Below are positions 25,114 to 34,176 of a stretch of 44,511 bases of DNA, in pieces. A model generated the notes under the pieces. That model saw only the letters and a program-made list of their open reading frames with translations. It was not told the origin of the DNA and did not search any database. Every line of letters starts with the position of its first letter. Within the stretch, counting starts at the first letter, position 1. The translations under genes and the position numbers were made by a program. Origin of the DNA: a bacterium (GTDB lineage: Bacteria > Pseudomonadota > Alphaproteobacteria > Rickettsiales > RI-342); assembly GCA_016124905.1 (NCBI GenBank), contig WGMV01000046.1:1-44511 (forward strand), given 5' to 3'.

Positions 25114-26552
25114 TGAAGCGGCTTTTTTTCATGCTCGCGCTGGCGATAATGTTGATGGGGGTTAACGGTTCGGCATGGGCCCAATCTCCCATTAGCGGTG
25201 GCATGCCGGGGAGCTGCAGCGATCAATATACCCTGCAGTCGCAGATCGATCACCTCAACCAGATGGGGCAGGCCAAACTTGCCACGGACCCAGCAGGCGG
25301 CCAGAAAATGCTCGACCAGGCAAAGATGCTGACCGACATGCAATCCGGCAACGGGTTTGTTTCCAAAACCGCCAAGCAGATTAACGACACGATCAGCGAT
25401 GCCGCGCAGAAGCTTTATGAAGGCATTATCGGCGGCGGATTTGCCAGCCTGGTTGCCAGTGTGCTGGTGCTGTACGTCCTGATTTTCGCCGCCATGTTCA
25501 CGCTTGGCATGGTGCAGGCGCCATTGAATGAGATGCTGGTGCGTATCGTGAAGATGCTGGTGGTGGCCTCCGTTGTGGGGCCGGGTGGCTGGACCTTCTT
25601 CAACGATTACGTGATCCAGCTTTTCACATCGGGCCGGGATTATATTATCGGGCAGATGCTGCAGACCATGGCCTCCTATACCGGCGGGGCCGTGGGGACG
25701 ACGGTGGATATGCAGAATGCCGATGTGCCTGTGTTCGCTCCAATTGATACGCTCTTTGCGCAGATCATCCAGCCCAGCACGCTGATGACGCTTCAAGCCG
25801 CCATCGATACGCCGCCTTATGGGGTGATTTATGTGCTGATTCTGGTGGTGGGCGGTATTTTTCTTATTGGTGCGGTGGCGCGCGCCTTGTGGGTATATCT
25901 GGTATCCGTGCTGGCAATGTCTTTCCTGTTCGGCCTGGCGCCGCTGTTCGTGGTGACCTTGCTGTTTGAACGCACCAAGGGCATGTTTCAGCAGTGGCTG
26001 GCGCAGATCGTCAACTTTACTTTGCAGCCCATTCTGATGTTCACCTTCATCACCTTTTTTGTGGTGCTGCTGGATTATTCGGTGAAAAACATGCTGAAAT
26101 TCGAAGCCTGCTTCGGGGAGCTGTTCTCCATTGCCGAAGCGCAGGGCGGCAGCTCCACGAGCTATGGCCTTCAATTCAAGGTCAATGACCAGGTGATGGT
26201 GGCCACCTGCGAAGCCAGCGGCTGCCGCTGCGTGACCGAGCAGGGCGGTGTGGAAACGACTTGCCCCGGGCTGGAAGGCGGCTTTCCCCTTAACCTGATG
26301 GATGTGCTCAGCTTCCTGCTGCTGTGCTATGTGGCGTTCCAGTTTTATAATAACGTGGTGGATATCGCCAACGACATATCCGGTGGTTTTGTGAATATCG
26401 ACAGTTCCTCCACCAGCCCCATCCGAGATATGATGGACAAGGCAGGAAGTGGCGTGCAGGGGGCCGCGGTGCAGATGCTGAAAGGCAACTCGACCGGGGC
26501 ATTGCAGGAGGTCGGCCTGGGCGGGCTGGACAAGTTCTTCAACCGGAAATGA
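25110..26552 (+). CDS. virB6: VirB6-like T4SS polytopic membrane protein, copy c
   Basis: The 480-residue product is a third VirB6-family member, overlapping copy b as ATGATG at the stop. It has a signal peptide (MMKRLFFMLALAIMLMG, then SAWAQ), an N-terminal soluble part with a possible helix (residues 40-100), then membrane segments. The channel block LAPLFVVTLLFERTKGMFQQW and LQPILMFTF matches copies a and b. A Cys-rich loop (CEASGCRCVTEQG, near 365) precedes the last membrane segment. Three successive VirB6 genes after virB4 are the rvh arrangement of Rickettsiales; each copy here is much smaller than many rickettsial ones. Confidence 0.88.
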   Translation: MMKRLFFMLALAIMLMGVNGSAWAQSPISGGMPGSCSDQYTLQSQIDHLNQMGQAKLATDPAGGQKMLDQAKMLTDMQSGNGFVSKTAKQINDTISDAAQKLYEGIIGGGFASLVASVLVLYVLIFAAMFTLGMVQAPLNEMLVRIVKMLVVASVVGPGGWTFFNDYVIQLFTSGRDYIIGQMLQTMASYTGGAVGTTVDMQNADVPVFAPIDTLFAQIIQPSTLMTLQAAIDTPPYGVIYVLILVVGGIFLIGAVARALWVYLVSVLAMSFLFGLAPLFVVTLLFERTKGMFQQWLAQIVNFTLQPILMFTFITFFVVLLDYSVKNMLKFEACFGELFSIAEAQGGSSTSYGLQFKVNDQVMVATCEASGCRCVTEQGGVETTCPGLEGGFPLNLMDVLSFLLLCYVAFQFYNNVVDIANDISGGFVNIDSSSTSPIRDMMDKAGSGVQGAAVQMLKGNSTGALQEVGLGGLDKFFNRK

Positions 26553-26622
26553 CGGCTGAAAAATCTGGTGCAGCCGGAATGGATTGGGCTATAGTGACCT
26601 AAATGCTACCGGAGGGATGGAT

Positions 26623-26775
26623 ATGCTGGTTCGTTTGGTGATGTGCGCGGCACTTGTATGCGGTCTGCCTGCCTGCACAAATTTAAAAAAAGACACCGAG
26701 CTGAAAAGCCCGTGCGTGGGTGCCGAAGGTTCACCCTGCGTGCGCCGTCCAGTCAATGGTCCGCTGAACGTCTAG
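26623..26775 (+). CDS. Short lipoprotein, possible VirB7
   Basis: The 50-residue product has a lipoprotein signal (MLVRLVMCAALVCGLPAC, lipobox LPAC) and a 33-residue mature part with SPCVGAEGSPCVRRPVN and the ending GPLNV. VirB7 is a lipoprotein of about this size next to VirB9 in the outer-membrane complex, and many VirB7s end in a similar 'P-L-N-V' pattern. Position right after the virB6 copies supports the idea. I chose the ATG at 26623 because GGAGG lies 7 bases upstream; an ATG at 26617 is too close to it. A TATAGT at 26590-26595 could be a -10 box. Its stop overlaps that of sufA on the other strand by 2 bases. Confidence 0.65.
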   Translation: MLVRLVMCAALVCGLPACTNLKKDTELKSPCVGAEGSPCVRRPVNGPLNV

Positions 26776-27149
26776 TTCGCTTCCGGCTTCATCTGCGAAA
26801 GTTTGTCGCGGTCGACATAAAAGGATTCGCCGCAGCCGCAGCGGCCTGATTCATTCGGGTTGTTGAATTCAAAACCCGATTTGACGCGCGTTTCCACATA
26901 GTCCATTTCCGTGCCGATGAGGAACATCACGGCAGCGGGGTCCACCATGACGGTGACGCCTTTGTCGTTGATGACTTCGTCTCCGGTTTTGGCGGCATCG
27001 GCATATTCCACTTTGTAAGATAAGCCGGAGCAGCCCTTGGTGGTGACGGAGATGCGCAGGCCTGCCACGGGGGCTTCCGCTTTCGCCAGCAGCGCCTGGA
27101 TGCGCTCTGCCGCCTTGTCGCTGATGCTCATGAGTTGACGTTTGGCCAT
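26772..27149 (-). CDS. sufA: SufA/IscA-type Fe-S carrier protein
   Basis: A-type carriers hold and pass on Fe-S clusters. The 125-residue product has the three conserved ligands Cys40 (TTKGCSGLSY), Cys104 and Cys106 (GRCGCGES). The start at 27149 (MAKRQLMS) was preferred because AGGAG sits 8 bases upstream; an ATG at 27155 is alternative. It is the last gene of the suf operon and lies 10 bases after the SufT-like gene. Confidence 0.94.
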   Translation of the reverse strand: MAKRQLMSISDKAAERIQALLAKAEAPVAGLRISVTTKGCSGLSYKVEYADAAKTGDEVINDKGVTVMVDPAAVMFLIGTEMDYVETRVKSGFEFNNPNESGRCGCGESFYVDRDKLSQMKPEAN

Positions 27150-27159
27150 GCTCATTCTC

Positions 27160-27528
27160 CTAAAATAATCCGAGTTCAAGGCGTGCTTCGTCGGTCATGC
27201 GGTCCTGCGTCCAGGCAGGTTCCCAGACGAGTTCCACGTTCACGTCCTTCACGCCGGGGATTTGTAATATGCGCGTCTGCACTTCGCCGGGCATGGTGCC
27301 GGCCACGGGGCAGGCGGGGGCGGTGAGGGTCATGTCGATTTCGACCTTGCCGTCTTCCAGCACTTCGGCCCGGTAGATGAGGCCGAGTTCCCAGATATTG
27401 ACGGGGATCTCGGGGTCGTAGACGGTTTTCAGTATGGCGACGACCTTGTCGTGCAGGCCGGTGCCCTCAGCGGTTTTGATAGTGTTGAGGGTGGTTTCGT
27501 CCAGCGGTTTGATTTGCAAGTCGTGCAT
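27160..27528 (-). CDS. sufT: SufT-like DUF59/MIP18 protein of the suf operon
   Basis: DUF59 proteins help mature Fe-S proteins. The 122-residue product has VYDPEIPVNIWELGLIY and LTAPACPVAGTMPGEV with the conserved Cys, and ends with the WEPAWTQDRMTDEAR segment typical of the Suf-linked group. The start at 27528 (MHDLQIKP) is one base after the sufS stop, so translation may be coupled. It sits between sufS and sufA, as in many alphaproteobacteria. Confidence 0.92.
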   Translation of the reverse strand: MHDLQIKPLDETTLNTIKTAEGTGLHDKVVAILKTVYDPEIPVNIWELGLIYRAEVLEDGKVEIDMTLTAPACPVAGTMPGEVQTRILQIPGVKDVNVELVWEPAWTQDRMTDEARLELGLF

Positions 27529-27529
27529 C

Positions 27530-28798
27530 TTACGCCCCCAGCAGCTTGGCGGTTTTGTGCAGGGCGGCGGCGAAGGCGTCGATGTCACCGTGGCTGGTGT
27601 AAATACCGAAGGAGGCGCGTGCGGTGGCGGGCACGCCGAAGCGTTCCATCACCGGCATGGCGCAATGGTGGCCGGTGCGGATAGCGATGCCCTGCTGGTC
27701 CAGCAATGCACCGATGTCGGAGGCATGGCCGCCATCCATGATGAAGGGCACGATGCTGGCGCGTGCGCCGCTATAAATACTATCGGGGGGGGCGATGATA
27801 TGCAGGCCGGGGATGGTGCTCATGGCTTCCAGCGCGTGGGCGGTGATGGCGGCTTCGTGCGCGTGGATGGCATCCATGCCGATGCCGGTGACGTAATCAA
27901 TCGCAGCACCCAGGCCGATGTTGGCTTCGATGGCAGGGGTGCCTGCCTCGAAACGGAAAGGGGCGTCGTTGTAGGTGGTTTTTTCGAAGCGTACTTCCTT
28001 GATCATCTCGCCACCGCCTTGCCAGGGGGGCATTTGGTCAAGCAGCGCCTTGCGACCATAGAGCACGCCGATGCCGGAGGGGCCGTAGAGCTTGTGGCCG
28101 GAGAAGACGTAAAAATCTGTGCCGAGCTGTTGCACGTCCACCTGCATGTGGGTGGCGGCCTGGCAGCCGTCGATGAGGGTGATGATGCCGCGCTGTTTGG
28201 CTTCAGCAATATAATCTGCCACTGGCACCACGGTGCCGAGGCTGTTGGAGACCTGCGTCAGCGCCAGTAGTTTCACTTCCGGCGTGAGCAGCGTTTTGAA
28301 TGCGGCGAAATCCAGCTCGCCATTATCCAGCACCGGGATGATGCGCAGTTCGATATTTTTCTCATCGCGCAGCATTTGCCAGGGCACAATGTTGGCGTGA
28401 TGCTCGATGGCGGAGATGATGACGGCGTCACCCGTTTTCAGGTGGGTGCGGCCCCATGTCTGCGCGACCAGGTTGATGCCCTCGGTCGCGCCGCGCACGA
28501 GGATGATTTCCTCATGTTGTTTGGCATTAATGAAGGCGCGAATTTTCTCGCGGGCGGCTTCGAATGCGTCGGTCGCATTCTGGCTCAGGTAATAGAGGCC
28601 GCGATGGATATTGGCGTAGCCGCTTTCGTAGGTTTTCGTAATGCTGTCGATCACAGCGCGTGGTTTCTGCGCGCTGGCGGCAGTATCTAAAAACACGAGC
28701 GGCTTGCCGCGCACGGTGGTGGAAAGGATCGGGAAATCCGCGCGGATTTTTTCGATGGGATAAGTTGCTGGCTGCATGGCTTTAGCGGCGGCTGGCAT
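27530..28798 (-). CDS. sufS: SufS-type cysteine desulfurase
   Basis: SufS takes sulfur from cysteine for Fe-S cluster building, using PLP. The 422-residue product has HHANIVPWQ, DGCQAATH, the PLP lysine in FSGHKLYGPSG, and the class II active-site segment RTGHHCAMPVM with catalytic Cys near residue 379. It overlaps the end of sufD by 17 bases; an internal ATG (MQPATYP) is a possible alternative start. In the operon it follows sufD and precedes sufT. Confidence 0.95.
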   Translation of the reverse strand: MPAAAKAMQPATYPIEKIRADFPILSTTVRGKPLVFLDTAASAQKPRAVIDSITKTYESGYANIHRGLYYLSQNATDAFEAAREKIRAFINAKQHEEIILVRGATEGINLVAQTWGRTHLKTGDAVIISAIEHHANIVPWQMLRDEKNIELRIIPVLDNGELDFAAFKTLLTPEVKLLALTQVSNSLGTVVPVADYIAEAKQRGIITLIDGCQAATHMQVDVQQLGTDFYVFSGHKLYGPSGIGVLYGRKALLDQMPPWQGGGEMIKEVRFEKTTYNDAPFRFEAGTPAIEANIGLGAAIDYVTGIGMDAIHAHEAAITAHALEAMSTIPGLHIIAPPDSIYSGARASIVPFIMDGGHASDIGALLDQQGIAIRTGHHCAMPVMERFGVPATARASFGIYTSHGDIDAFAAALHKTAKLLGA

Positions 28799-30074
28799 GG
28801 CGGCTCACTTTCTCCAGCAGCGCAAGGCTGTGGTTCATCAGCCAATCACGTGCCGGGCTTTCCGGCAATTGTTCCAGCAGGGCAGCGGCAAAACCGCCAA
28901 CCATCAGCTGCATGGCTTCGGCTTTTTCAATGCCGCGTGCCTGCAGGTAATAGAGCGCCTCTTCATCCAGGCTGCCGATGGCGGAGCCGTGGGAGCATTC
29001 CACCTGGTCGTTTAAGATGGTGAGTTCCGGGCGGTTGCTGGCCTCGGATTCCGGCGAGAGGAGCAGCACCTTGCTCTGCTGGTGCGCGGCGCAGTTGGTC
29101 ACCTGTTCCGGCACGGTGATGCTGCCGTAGAAAATGCCGTGGCTTTTGCCGGAAAGCAACCCGCGCACATGCTGGTTGCTGCGGGTGTTTTTTGCATCAT
29201 GGTGCAGGTGCAGGCTTTGTTCCAGCTGCTGATTCTCCGCACCCATGTACAAGGCATGGCAATGGGCCTGCGCCTGTTCGCCGCTCAGGTGAAGGTCGGT
29301 GGCGAAACGTGCCACGCCCGCGCCATTGGCCACGAGTATCTGCTGATAATGGGCATGTTGGCCGATATCGCCCAGCAGATCAGTGTGGTGCCAACTGGCG
29401 TCGCTTTCGTTCTGCAGGCGGTAGTGGGTGAGGGCGGCGGCTTCATCCAGGCGGACAAACAGGCGCTGGCTGCGCCAGTAGTTTTCGTTGCCGCTCAGGT
29501 GTTCCATCAGGGCCATGCCGCTGCGGCTGCCCATGCGGATGATGATAACGCTGTGCTCGGCCTGGCCGTGACCTTGGCACAGGTGATCAATGAAAAGCGG
29601 CTGGTCGATGATGGCGCCGGGGGCGACTTCCACCAGCAGGAACTGCTGTGCGAAGGCGAGCGAAAGGGCAGCGAGACCGTCGCGGCTTTGTTCCAGCAGT
29701 TTCTGACATTCCGCAGGTAGTGTGCCGTCTGTTTTGAGTTGGGCAACCGTGATGCCGGCGGGCATGTGGGATTGATGCACGACATGAGCATTTCCCAGTG
29801 TCAGGCGCAGCCATTCCATCGGCGTTGTGACCACCACGGCGGTATCGGCCGGGGCGGGTTTGGGCAGGAAGCGGCCTTCGCTGATCATGCTCAGGCGGGC
29901 ATATTTCCAGCGTTCATCCTTGCGGGTGGGCAGGCCGAGCTGAAGGTAGCGGCTGAAGGCCTGCTGACGCCACTGGCGCCAGGCAATGCCTTCCCCGGCG
30001 GCTTCGCGCGAGGCAAGCCAGGTTTCGAAAGGCTCCTGATAATTGTTTGCCGTTTGCATTGCCACGATACTCAT
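28782..30074 (-). CDS. sufD: Fe-S assembly scaffold subunit SufD
   Basis: SufD pairs with SufB in the SufBC2D scaffold complex. The 430-residue product has the SufB/D beta-helix family pattern, with DEAAALTHYRLQNE, the LLSPESEASNRPELTILNDQVECSHGSAIGSLDEEALYYLQARG block (about residues 335-380), and a C-terminal NHSLALLEK. This C-terminal block with Cys, His and Asp/Glu is the conserved part. It lies 3 bases after sufC. The ATG at 30074 is used; the one at 30059 is possible. Confidence 0.93.
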   Translation of the reverse strand: MSIVAMQTANNYQEPFETWLASREAAGEGIAWRQWRQQAFSRYLQLGLPTRKDERWKYARLSMISEGRFLPKPAPADTAVVVTTPMEWLRLTLGNAHVVHQSHMPAGITVAQLKTDGTLPAECQKLLEQSRDGLAALSLAFAQQFLLVEVAPGAIIDQPLFIDHLCQGHGQAEHSVIIIRMGSRSGMALMEHLSGNENYWRSQRLFVRLDEAAALTHYRLQNESDASWHHTDLLGDIGQHAHYQQILVANGAGVARFATDLHLSGEQAQAHCHALYMGAENQQLEQSLHLHHDAKNTRSNQHVRGLLSGKSHGIFYGSITVPEQVTNCAAHQQSKVLLLSPESEASNRPELTILNDQVECSHGSAIGSLDEEALYYLQARGIEKAEAMQLMVGGFAAALLEQLPESPARDWLMNHSLALLEKVSRHASRR

Positions 30075-30077
30075 TGC

Positions 30078-30836
30078 CTATGCTGCTGCTTCACCGGTGA
30101 TGCCGAACATGCGGTAGCCTTTTTCCTCAATCTCCAGCGCGAGGTTTTTGTCGCCGCTGGCGATGATCTGCCCACCCGCCAGCACATGCACCTGGTCGGG
30201 CACGATGAGGCTGAGCAGGCGCTGATAATGGGTAATGACCACGAAGGCACGCTCCGGGCTGCGCAGGCGATTAACGCCTTCGCTGACGGTGCGCAGCGCA
30301 TCCACGTCCAGGCCGGAATCGGTTTCATCCAGAATGGCGAGGGTGGGCTGGAGGAGTGCCATCTGCAAAATGTCGAAACGTTTTTTCTCACCGCCGGAGA
30401 AGCCGACATTCACGGCGCGTTTCAGCATGGCTTCGTCCATGCCGAGATCTTTTGCGGCTTGCTTGACGAGCTTCATGAAGGCGAATGCGTCGAGCTCTTC
30501 TTCCTCGCGGGCGCGCTTCACTGCATTGACGGCAGATTTCAGGAAGGTCATGGAGGTGACACCGGGGATTTCCACCGGGTATTGGAAGGCGAGGAACACG
30601 CCTTCGTGCGCGCGCTCGGCGACGTTCTTCTCCAGCAGGCTTTCACCGTTCCAGAGGATGTCGCCTTCGGTCACCTTATAGCCATCGCGCCCGGCGATGA
30701 CATGGCTGAGCGTGCTTTTGCCGGAGCCGTTGGGGCCCATGATGGCATGGGTTTCACCGGGTTTTACGGTGAGGTTGATGCCTTTTAGAATGTCTTTGCC
30801 ATGCACGGTGGCGTGGAGGTTTTTGATCTCTAACAT
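30078..30836 (-). CDS. sufC: Fe-S assembly ATPase SufC
   Basis: SufC is an ABC-type ATPase that drives the SufBCD scaffold. The 252-residue product has Walker A GPNGSGKST (near residue 36), the Q-loop, the signature FSGGEKKRFD, and Walker B LAILDETDSGLD. It has no membrane domain, as expected. AAGGAAAAAG precedes the ATG at 30836, which begins MLEIKNLH; the frame before it overlaps sufB and is not needed. Confidence 0.96.
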   Translation of the reverse strand: MLEIKNLHATVHGKDILKGINLTVKPGETHAIMGPNGSGKSTLSHVIAGRDGYKVTEGDILWNGESLLEKNVAERAHEGVFLAFQYPVEIPGVTSMTFLKSAVNAVKRAREEEELDAFAFMKLVKQAAKDLGMDEAMLKRAVNVGFSGGEKKRFDILQMALLQPTLAILDETDSGLDVDALRTVSEGVNRLRSPERAFVVITHYQRLLSLIVPDQVHVLAGGQIIASGDKNLALEIEEKGYRMFGITGEAAA

Positions 30837-30849
30837 GTCTTTTTCCTTA

Positions 30850-32298
30850 TTATCCGACGGCGCCTTCAAGGCTGACGCTTAAAAGATTTTGCGCTTCCAC
30901 GGCGAATTCCATGGGGAGTTTCTGCAACACGGATTTGCAGAAGCCGTTGACGATGGTCGTCACGGCGTCTTCCTGCGTGAGGCCGCGCTGCATGCAATAG
31001 TAAAGCTGGTCTTCGCTGATTTTGGAGGTGGTGGCTTCGTGTTCCACCTGCGCGCCGTTGTTCTTCACCTCGATATAGGGCACGGTGTTGGCGCTGCAAT
31101 CGCTGCCGATGAGCAGCGAATCGCACTGGGTGAAGTTGCGCGCGCCTTCGGCCTTGGGCAGGATGCGTACAAGGCCGCGGTAGGTGCTGTCCGAATGACC
31201 GGCGGAGATGCCTTTGGCGATGATGGTGGAACGCGTGCGTTTGCCAATATGGATCATTTTGGTGCCGGTGTCGGCCTGCTGGCGGTGGTTGGTGACGGCA
31301 ACGGAATAGAACTCGCCCACCGAATCATCGCCCTGCAAAATGCAGCTCGGGTATTTCCAGGTGATGGCGGAGCCGGTTTCGACCTGCGTCCATGATATCT
31401 TGGAGCGGTCGCCACGGCAGGCGCCGCGTTTGGTAACGAAATTATAGATGCCGCCTTTGCCGTTCTCGTCGCCGGGGTACCAGTTCTGCACAGTCGAATA
31501 TTTGATTTCGGCATCATCAAGCGTCACCAGTGCCACCACGGCGGCGTGGAGCTGGTTTTCGTCGCGGCGCGGGGCGGTGCAGCCTTCGAGGTAGCTGACA
31601 TAGCTGCCCTTGTCGGCAACAATCAGCGTGCGCTCGAACTGACCGGTTTCGGCGGCGTTGATGCGGAAATAGGTGGAAAGCTCCATCGGGCAGCGCACGC
31701 CGGGTGGGATGTAGACGAAGGAGCCATCGCTGAAGACGGCGGAGTTGAGTGCGGCGAAGAAGTTATCGCCGACCGGCACGACGGAGCCGAGATATTTCTT
31801 GATGAGCTCGGGATGTTCCTGCACGGCTTCGGAGAAGGAGCAGAAGATAATGCCGAGTTCGCCGAGTTTTTCTTTGTAAGAGGTGCCGATGGAGACGCTG
31901 TCGAACACGGCATCGACGGCGACTTTGGGCATTTCCACGCCCGCGAGGCGTTCATATTCCTTCAAGGGGACGCCGAGCTTGGCGAAGGTTTTCAGCAGCT
32001 CGGGATCCACTTCGTCCAGGCTTTTGGGCTTGTTGCCTTTCGGTGCGGCGTAATAGCAGATGTCCTGATAGTCGATATTCTCATAGCAGACCTTGGCCCA
32101 TGCTTGCGGGTCTTGCATGCTTTGCCAGGTGCGGAGCGCCTTCAGGCGCCATTCCAGCAGCCATTCGGGCTCGTTCTTCTTGGCGGAGATATAGCGGATC
32201 GTATCCTCACCCAGGCCTTTCGGCGCGGTTTCCATGGCGATATCGGTCACGAAGCCGTGCTGATATTCCCGTTGGGTGATGGCGTGAATCTGATCCAT
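30850..32298 (-). CDS. sufB: Fe-S assembly scaffold subunit SufB
   Basis: SufB is the core scaffold on which Suf Fe-S clusters form. The 482-residue product has the SufB hallmarks [50 protein letters not shown], and the C-terminal [21 protein letters not shown] with the conserved Cys. It starts 11 bases after the regulator gene stop and ends 13 bases before sufC. It is the first structural gene of the operon. Confidence 0.97.
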   Translation of the reverse strand: MDQIHAITQREYQHGFVTDIAMETAPKGLGEDTIRYISAKKNEPEWLLEWRLKALRTWQSMQDPQAWAKVCYENIDYQDICYYAAPKGNKPKSLDEVDPELLKTFAKLGVPLKEYERLAGVEMPKVAVDAVFDSVSIGTSYKEKLGELGIIFCSFSEAVQEHPELIKKYLGSVVPVGDNFFAALNSAVFSDGSFVYIPPGVRCPMELSTYFRINAAETGQFERTLIVADKGSYVSYLEGCTAPRRDENQLHAAVVALVTLDDAEIKYSTVQNWYPGDENGKGGIYNFVTKRGACRGDRSKISWTQVETGSAITWKYPSCILQGDDSVGEFYSVAVTNHRQQADTGTKMIHIGKRTRSTIIAKGISAGHSDSTYRGLVRILPKAEGARNFTQCDSLLIGSDCSANTVPYIEVKNNGAQVEHEATTSKISEDQLYYCMQRGLTQEDAVTTIVNGFCKSVLQKLPMEFAVEAQNLLSVSLEGAVG

Positions 32299-32309
32299 GT
32301 GTTTGCTTT

Positions 32310-32777
32310 CTAGGCCACGCTGAGGGCGGTTGTTCTGGATGCGGGCAGGGGGAATTGCTCCCAGGGTTCCATCATCATGTCCGCCAGGGTGACGGTGGCG
32401 AGGGCCTGTTTAACGGCATGATTGAGCTTTTTCCAGCCTTTGCTGGTGGGGCAGAGTTTTTCGATGTCGCAGGATGTGCTGTGGTGGTCGCTGCAATCGG
32501 TGAGGGCGATGGGGCCGTCCACGGCCTCGATGATATCCGCCACGGTGATGGCGGTGGGTAGGCGGGCCAGCAAGTGGCCGCCCTGGCTGCCACGCGCGGA
32601 AGTGGCGATGCCCGCTTTCACCAGATGTTTCAGTATTTTGCTGACGGTCGGCTGGCTGAGCCCGGTGGCATCGCTGAGTTGAAGCGCGCTCTGCGGCACA
32701 GGCGCATCGGTACCATCCATGGCCAGGCGGCTCATGATGACGACGGCATAATCGGCCATGCGGCTGAGGCGAATCAT
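32310..32777 (-). CDS. Rrf2-family Fe-S regulator of the suf operon (SufR/IscR-like)
   Basis: Rrf2 regulators sense Fe-S cluster status. The 155-residue product has the winged helix-turn-helix with [19 protein letters not shown] as the recognition region (residues 34-52) and three conserved Cys at 95, 103 and 109 ([19 protein letters not shown]), the cluster-binding set. I chose the ATG at 32777 ([13 protein letters not shown]) over a TTG at 32789. It leads the suf operon, and a palindrome overlapping its promoter (32788-32812) suggests autoregulation. Confidence 0.93.
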   Translation of the reverse strand: MIRLSRMADYAVVIMSRLAMDGTDAPVPQSALQLSDATGLSQPTVSKILKHLVKAGIATSARGSQGGHLLARLPTAITVADIIEAVDGPIALTDCSDHHSTSCDIEKLCPTSKGWKKLNHAVKQALATVTLADMMMEPWEQFPLPASRTTALSVA

Positions 32778-32787
32778 TGCGTTGCTC

Positions 32788-32812
32788 AAATAGGACTAAT
32801 TTCGTCCTATTT
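32788..32812 (-). promoter_or_regulatory. Rrf2/IscR-type operator of the suf operon
   Basis: AAATAGGAC (32788-32796) and GTCCTATTT (32804-32812) form a perfect 9-base inverted repeat around a 7-base AT-rich centre. The GAC-N7-GTC core has the same spacing as E. coli IscR type-1 sites. It overlaps the predicted -10 and lies 11 bases upstream of the regulator's ATG, a position suited to repression. Confidence 0.8.
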
Positions 32813-32837
32813 AGCGCCGGTAGGCATCAACTGTCAA
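32808..32837 (-). promoter_or_regulatory. Probable suf operon promoter
   Basis: On the minus strand a perfect -35 box TTGACA (32837-32832) is followed after 18 bases by TAAATA (32813-32808). The -10 is weak, as often seen at regulated promoters, and is covered by the operator. Confidence 0.55.
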
Positions 32838-32852
32838 GAAAACCCAGCATTT

Positions 32853-34163
32853 CTAGGATTTGGGAGTGGAGGACAGCGCTGTCGCAACATCTGGTTTATT
32901 GCACTTGTTGGCGAATTCCTTCAGGCCCATGCCGTTGGGGTGCTTGATGGCCGGGTCAACTCCCGCTTTCAGCAATGACTGTGTGACCGGCAGGTTGCCG
33001 TTACAAACCGCATAAAAAATGATCGGCACTTGTTTGTAGGTTTTGTTGGGGGCGGCCTGTTTGCCGAGCAGGGCCTCCACCACGCCAACATCGCGGTTAA
33101 GCGTGACGGCGGCAACCAGGGGATCGATAAAGGGTTTATCGGTGCCGATGATATTGCCGTTTACGTCGCTTGGCAGAATATTTAGCCCGGCGATGGGGAA
33201 AAGGGTGCTTTTGATGTCAGCCAGCGGCTTGTTGGCAACAATCTGGCTGGAAAGGGTGTAAAGCTGTTCCTGCGCTTCCTGCGAGAGGGAGGACTTGCTG
33301 GTGGCATGGCCTGTCTGGCCGAGGGCGTTTTGCACCACGCAGGTTTTTTTCATATCCTCGATGGTTTTACCGTCGTCGCTTTTCTCTTTCACGTTTGCGC
33401 CCGCAGCGGTGATGAGTTTCAGCGTTTCATCATCGCAGGCGGCATAGAAAGCCAGCGGCTTGCTGTTGTATTTTATTTTCGGGTCGGCTCCTTTGGCGAG
33501 CAGGGCTTTGACATATTCCGGGTTTGCATGGTTGACCACGGCCCAGGTGAGCGGTGGCAGCATGCCTGCCGGCCATACTTTTTGAAGCGTGCCGTCAAAG
33601 GGCGAAATGCTCACATCTTTCAGAGTATCAATGGAATCCAGCACGGGCTTGATTTTTTCCATCGGCTCCTGCCGGGCCATCATGTTGGTGACGACCTGGG
33701 CGCGGATTTCCACACGCGGCTTGGGCGGGAAGGGAATGCTGCCCTTGGGCAGCAGGCCGGGGTTGGGTTCGCCCGGGCAGCGGGTATAAAATTTCTGTTC
33801 CACAAATCCGGGAGGATCGGGCAGGTATTCGCCGAAATAGGTCAGGCCCACATGGTAGATGCGGTTGTTTTTGACCATGTAATAATGCTGGAAAATATCA
33901 GAAGCCTTGTAAACCAGGCTTGGGTATTTTGTGGTGCCATCGAGCAGGGTGCTTACCTCCGCCTTGCTTTTCAGCGGCAGCATGGCGCGTGAATAAAGCG
34001 CATCCGGCGTGGTCACCATGTGAATATCGTCATTGTCGCATTTGCCGGTATCCCCCCAGTTTCCCCAGGTGGAGGCGTCTTTATCCTCCGCCATAAGGGG
34101 AGAGGTGATCGCAAGCGCGCCAAAGAGCGGGGCCATCATAAGCCCGATGAGCGTTTTCTTCAT
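32853..34163 (-). CDS. Exported ankyrin-repeat protein
   Basis: The 436-residue product has a signal peptide (MKKTLIGLMMAPLFGALAIT, cut near PLMAED). The N-terminal 190 residues are unfamiliar, with Cys in GKCDND and YTRCPGE. Two ankyrin-like regions follow: LPPLTWAVVNHANPEYVKALLAKGADP (about residues 203-229, shown in part by LLAKGADPKIKYNSKPLAFYA) and a second pair from about 340, with VVEALLGKQAAPN and VTQSLLKAGVDPAIK. Ankyrin repeats bind other proteins; in T4SS bacteria they often occur in effectors, but this one carries a Sec signal, so it is more likely periplasmic or surface-exposed. It lies 13 bases after the prepilin fusion gene, probably in one transcript. Confidence 0.85.
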   Translation of the reverse strand: MKKTLIGLMMAPLFGALAITSPLMAEDKDASTWGNWGDTGKCDNDDIHMVTTPDALYSRAMLPLKSKAEVSTLLDGTTKYPSLVYKASDIFQHYYMVKNNRIYHVGLTYFGEYLPDPPGFVEQKFYTRCPGEPNPGLLPKGSIPFPPKPRVEIRAQVVTNMMARQEPMEKIKPVLDSIDTLKDVSISPFDGTLQKVWPAGMLPPLTWAVVNHANPEYVKALLAKGADPKIKYNSKPLAFYAACDDETLKLITAAGANVKEKSDDGKTIEDMKKTCVVQNALGQTGHATSKSSLSQEAQEQLYTLSSQIVANKPLADIKSTLFPIAGLNILPSDVNGNIIGTDKPFIDPLVAAVTLNRDVGVVEALLGKQAAPNKTYKQVPIIFYAVCNGNLPVTQSLLKAGVDPAIKHPNGMGLKEFANKCNKPDVATALSSTPKS

Positions 34164-34176
34164 ACGATGCCCTATG

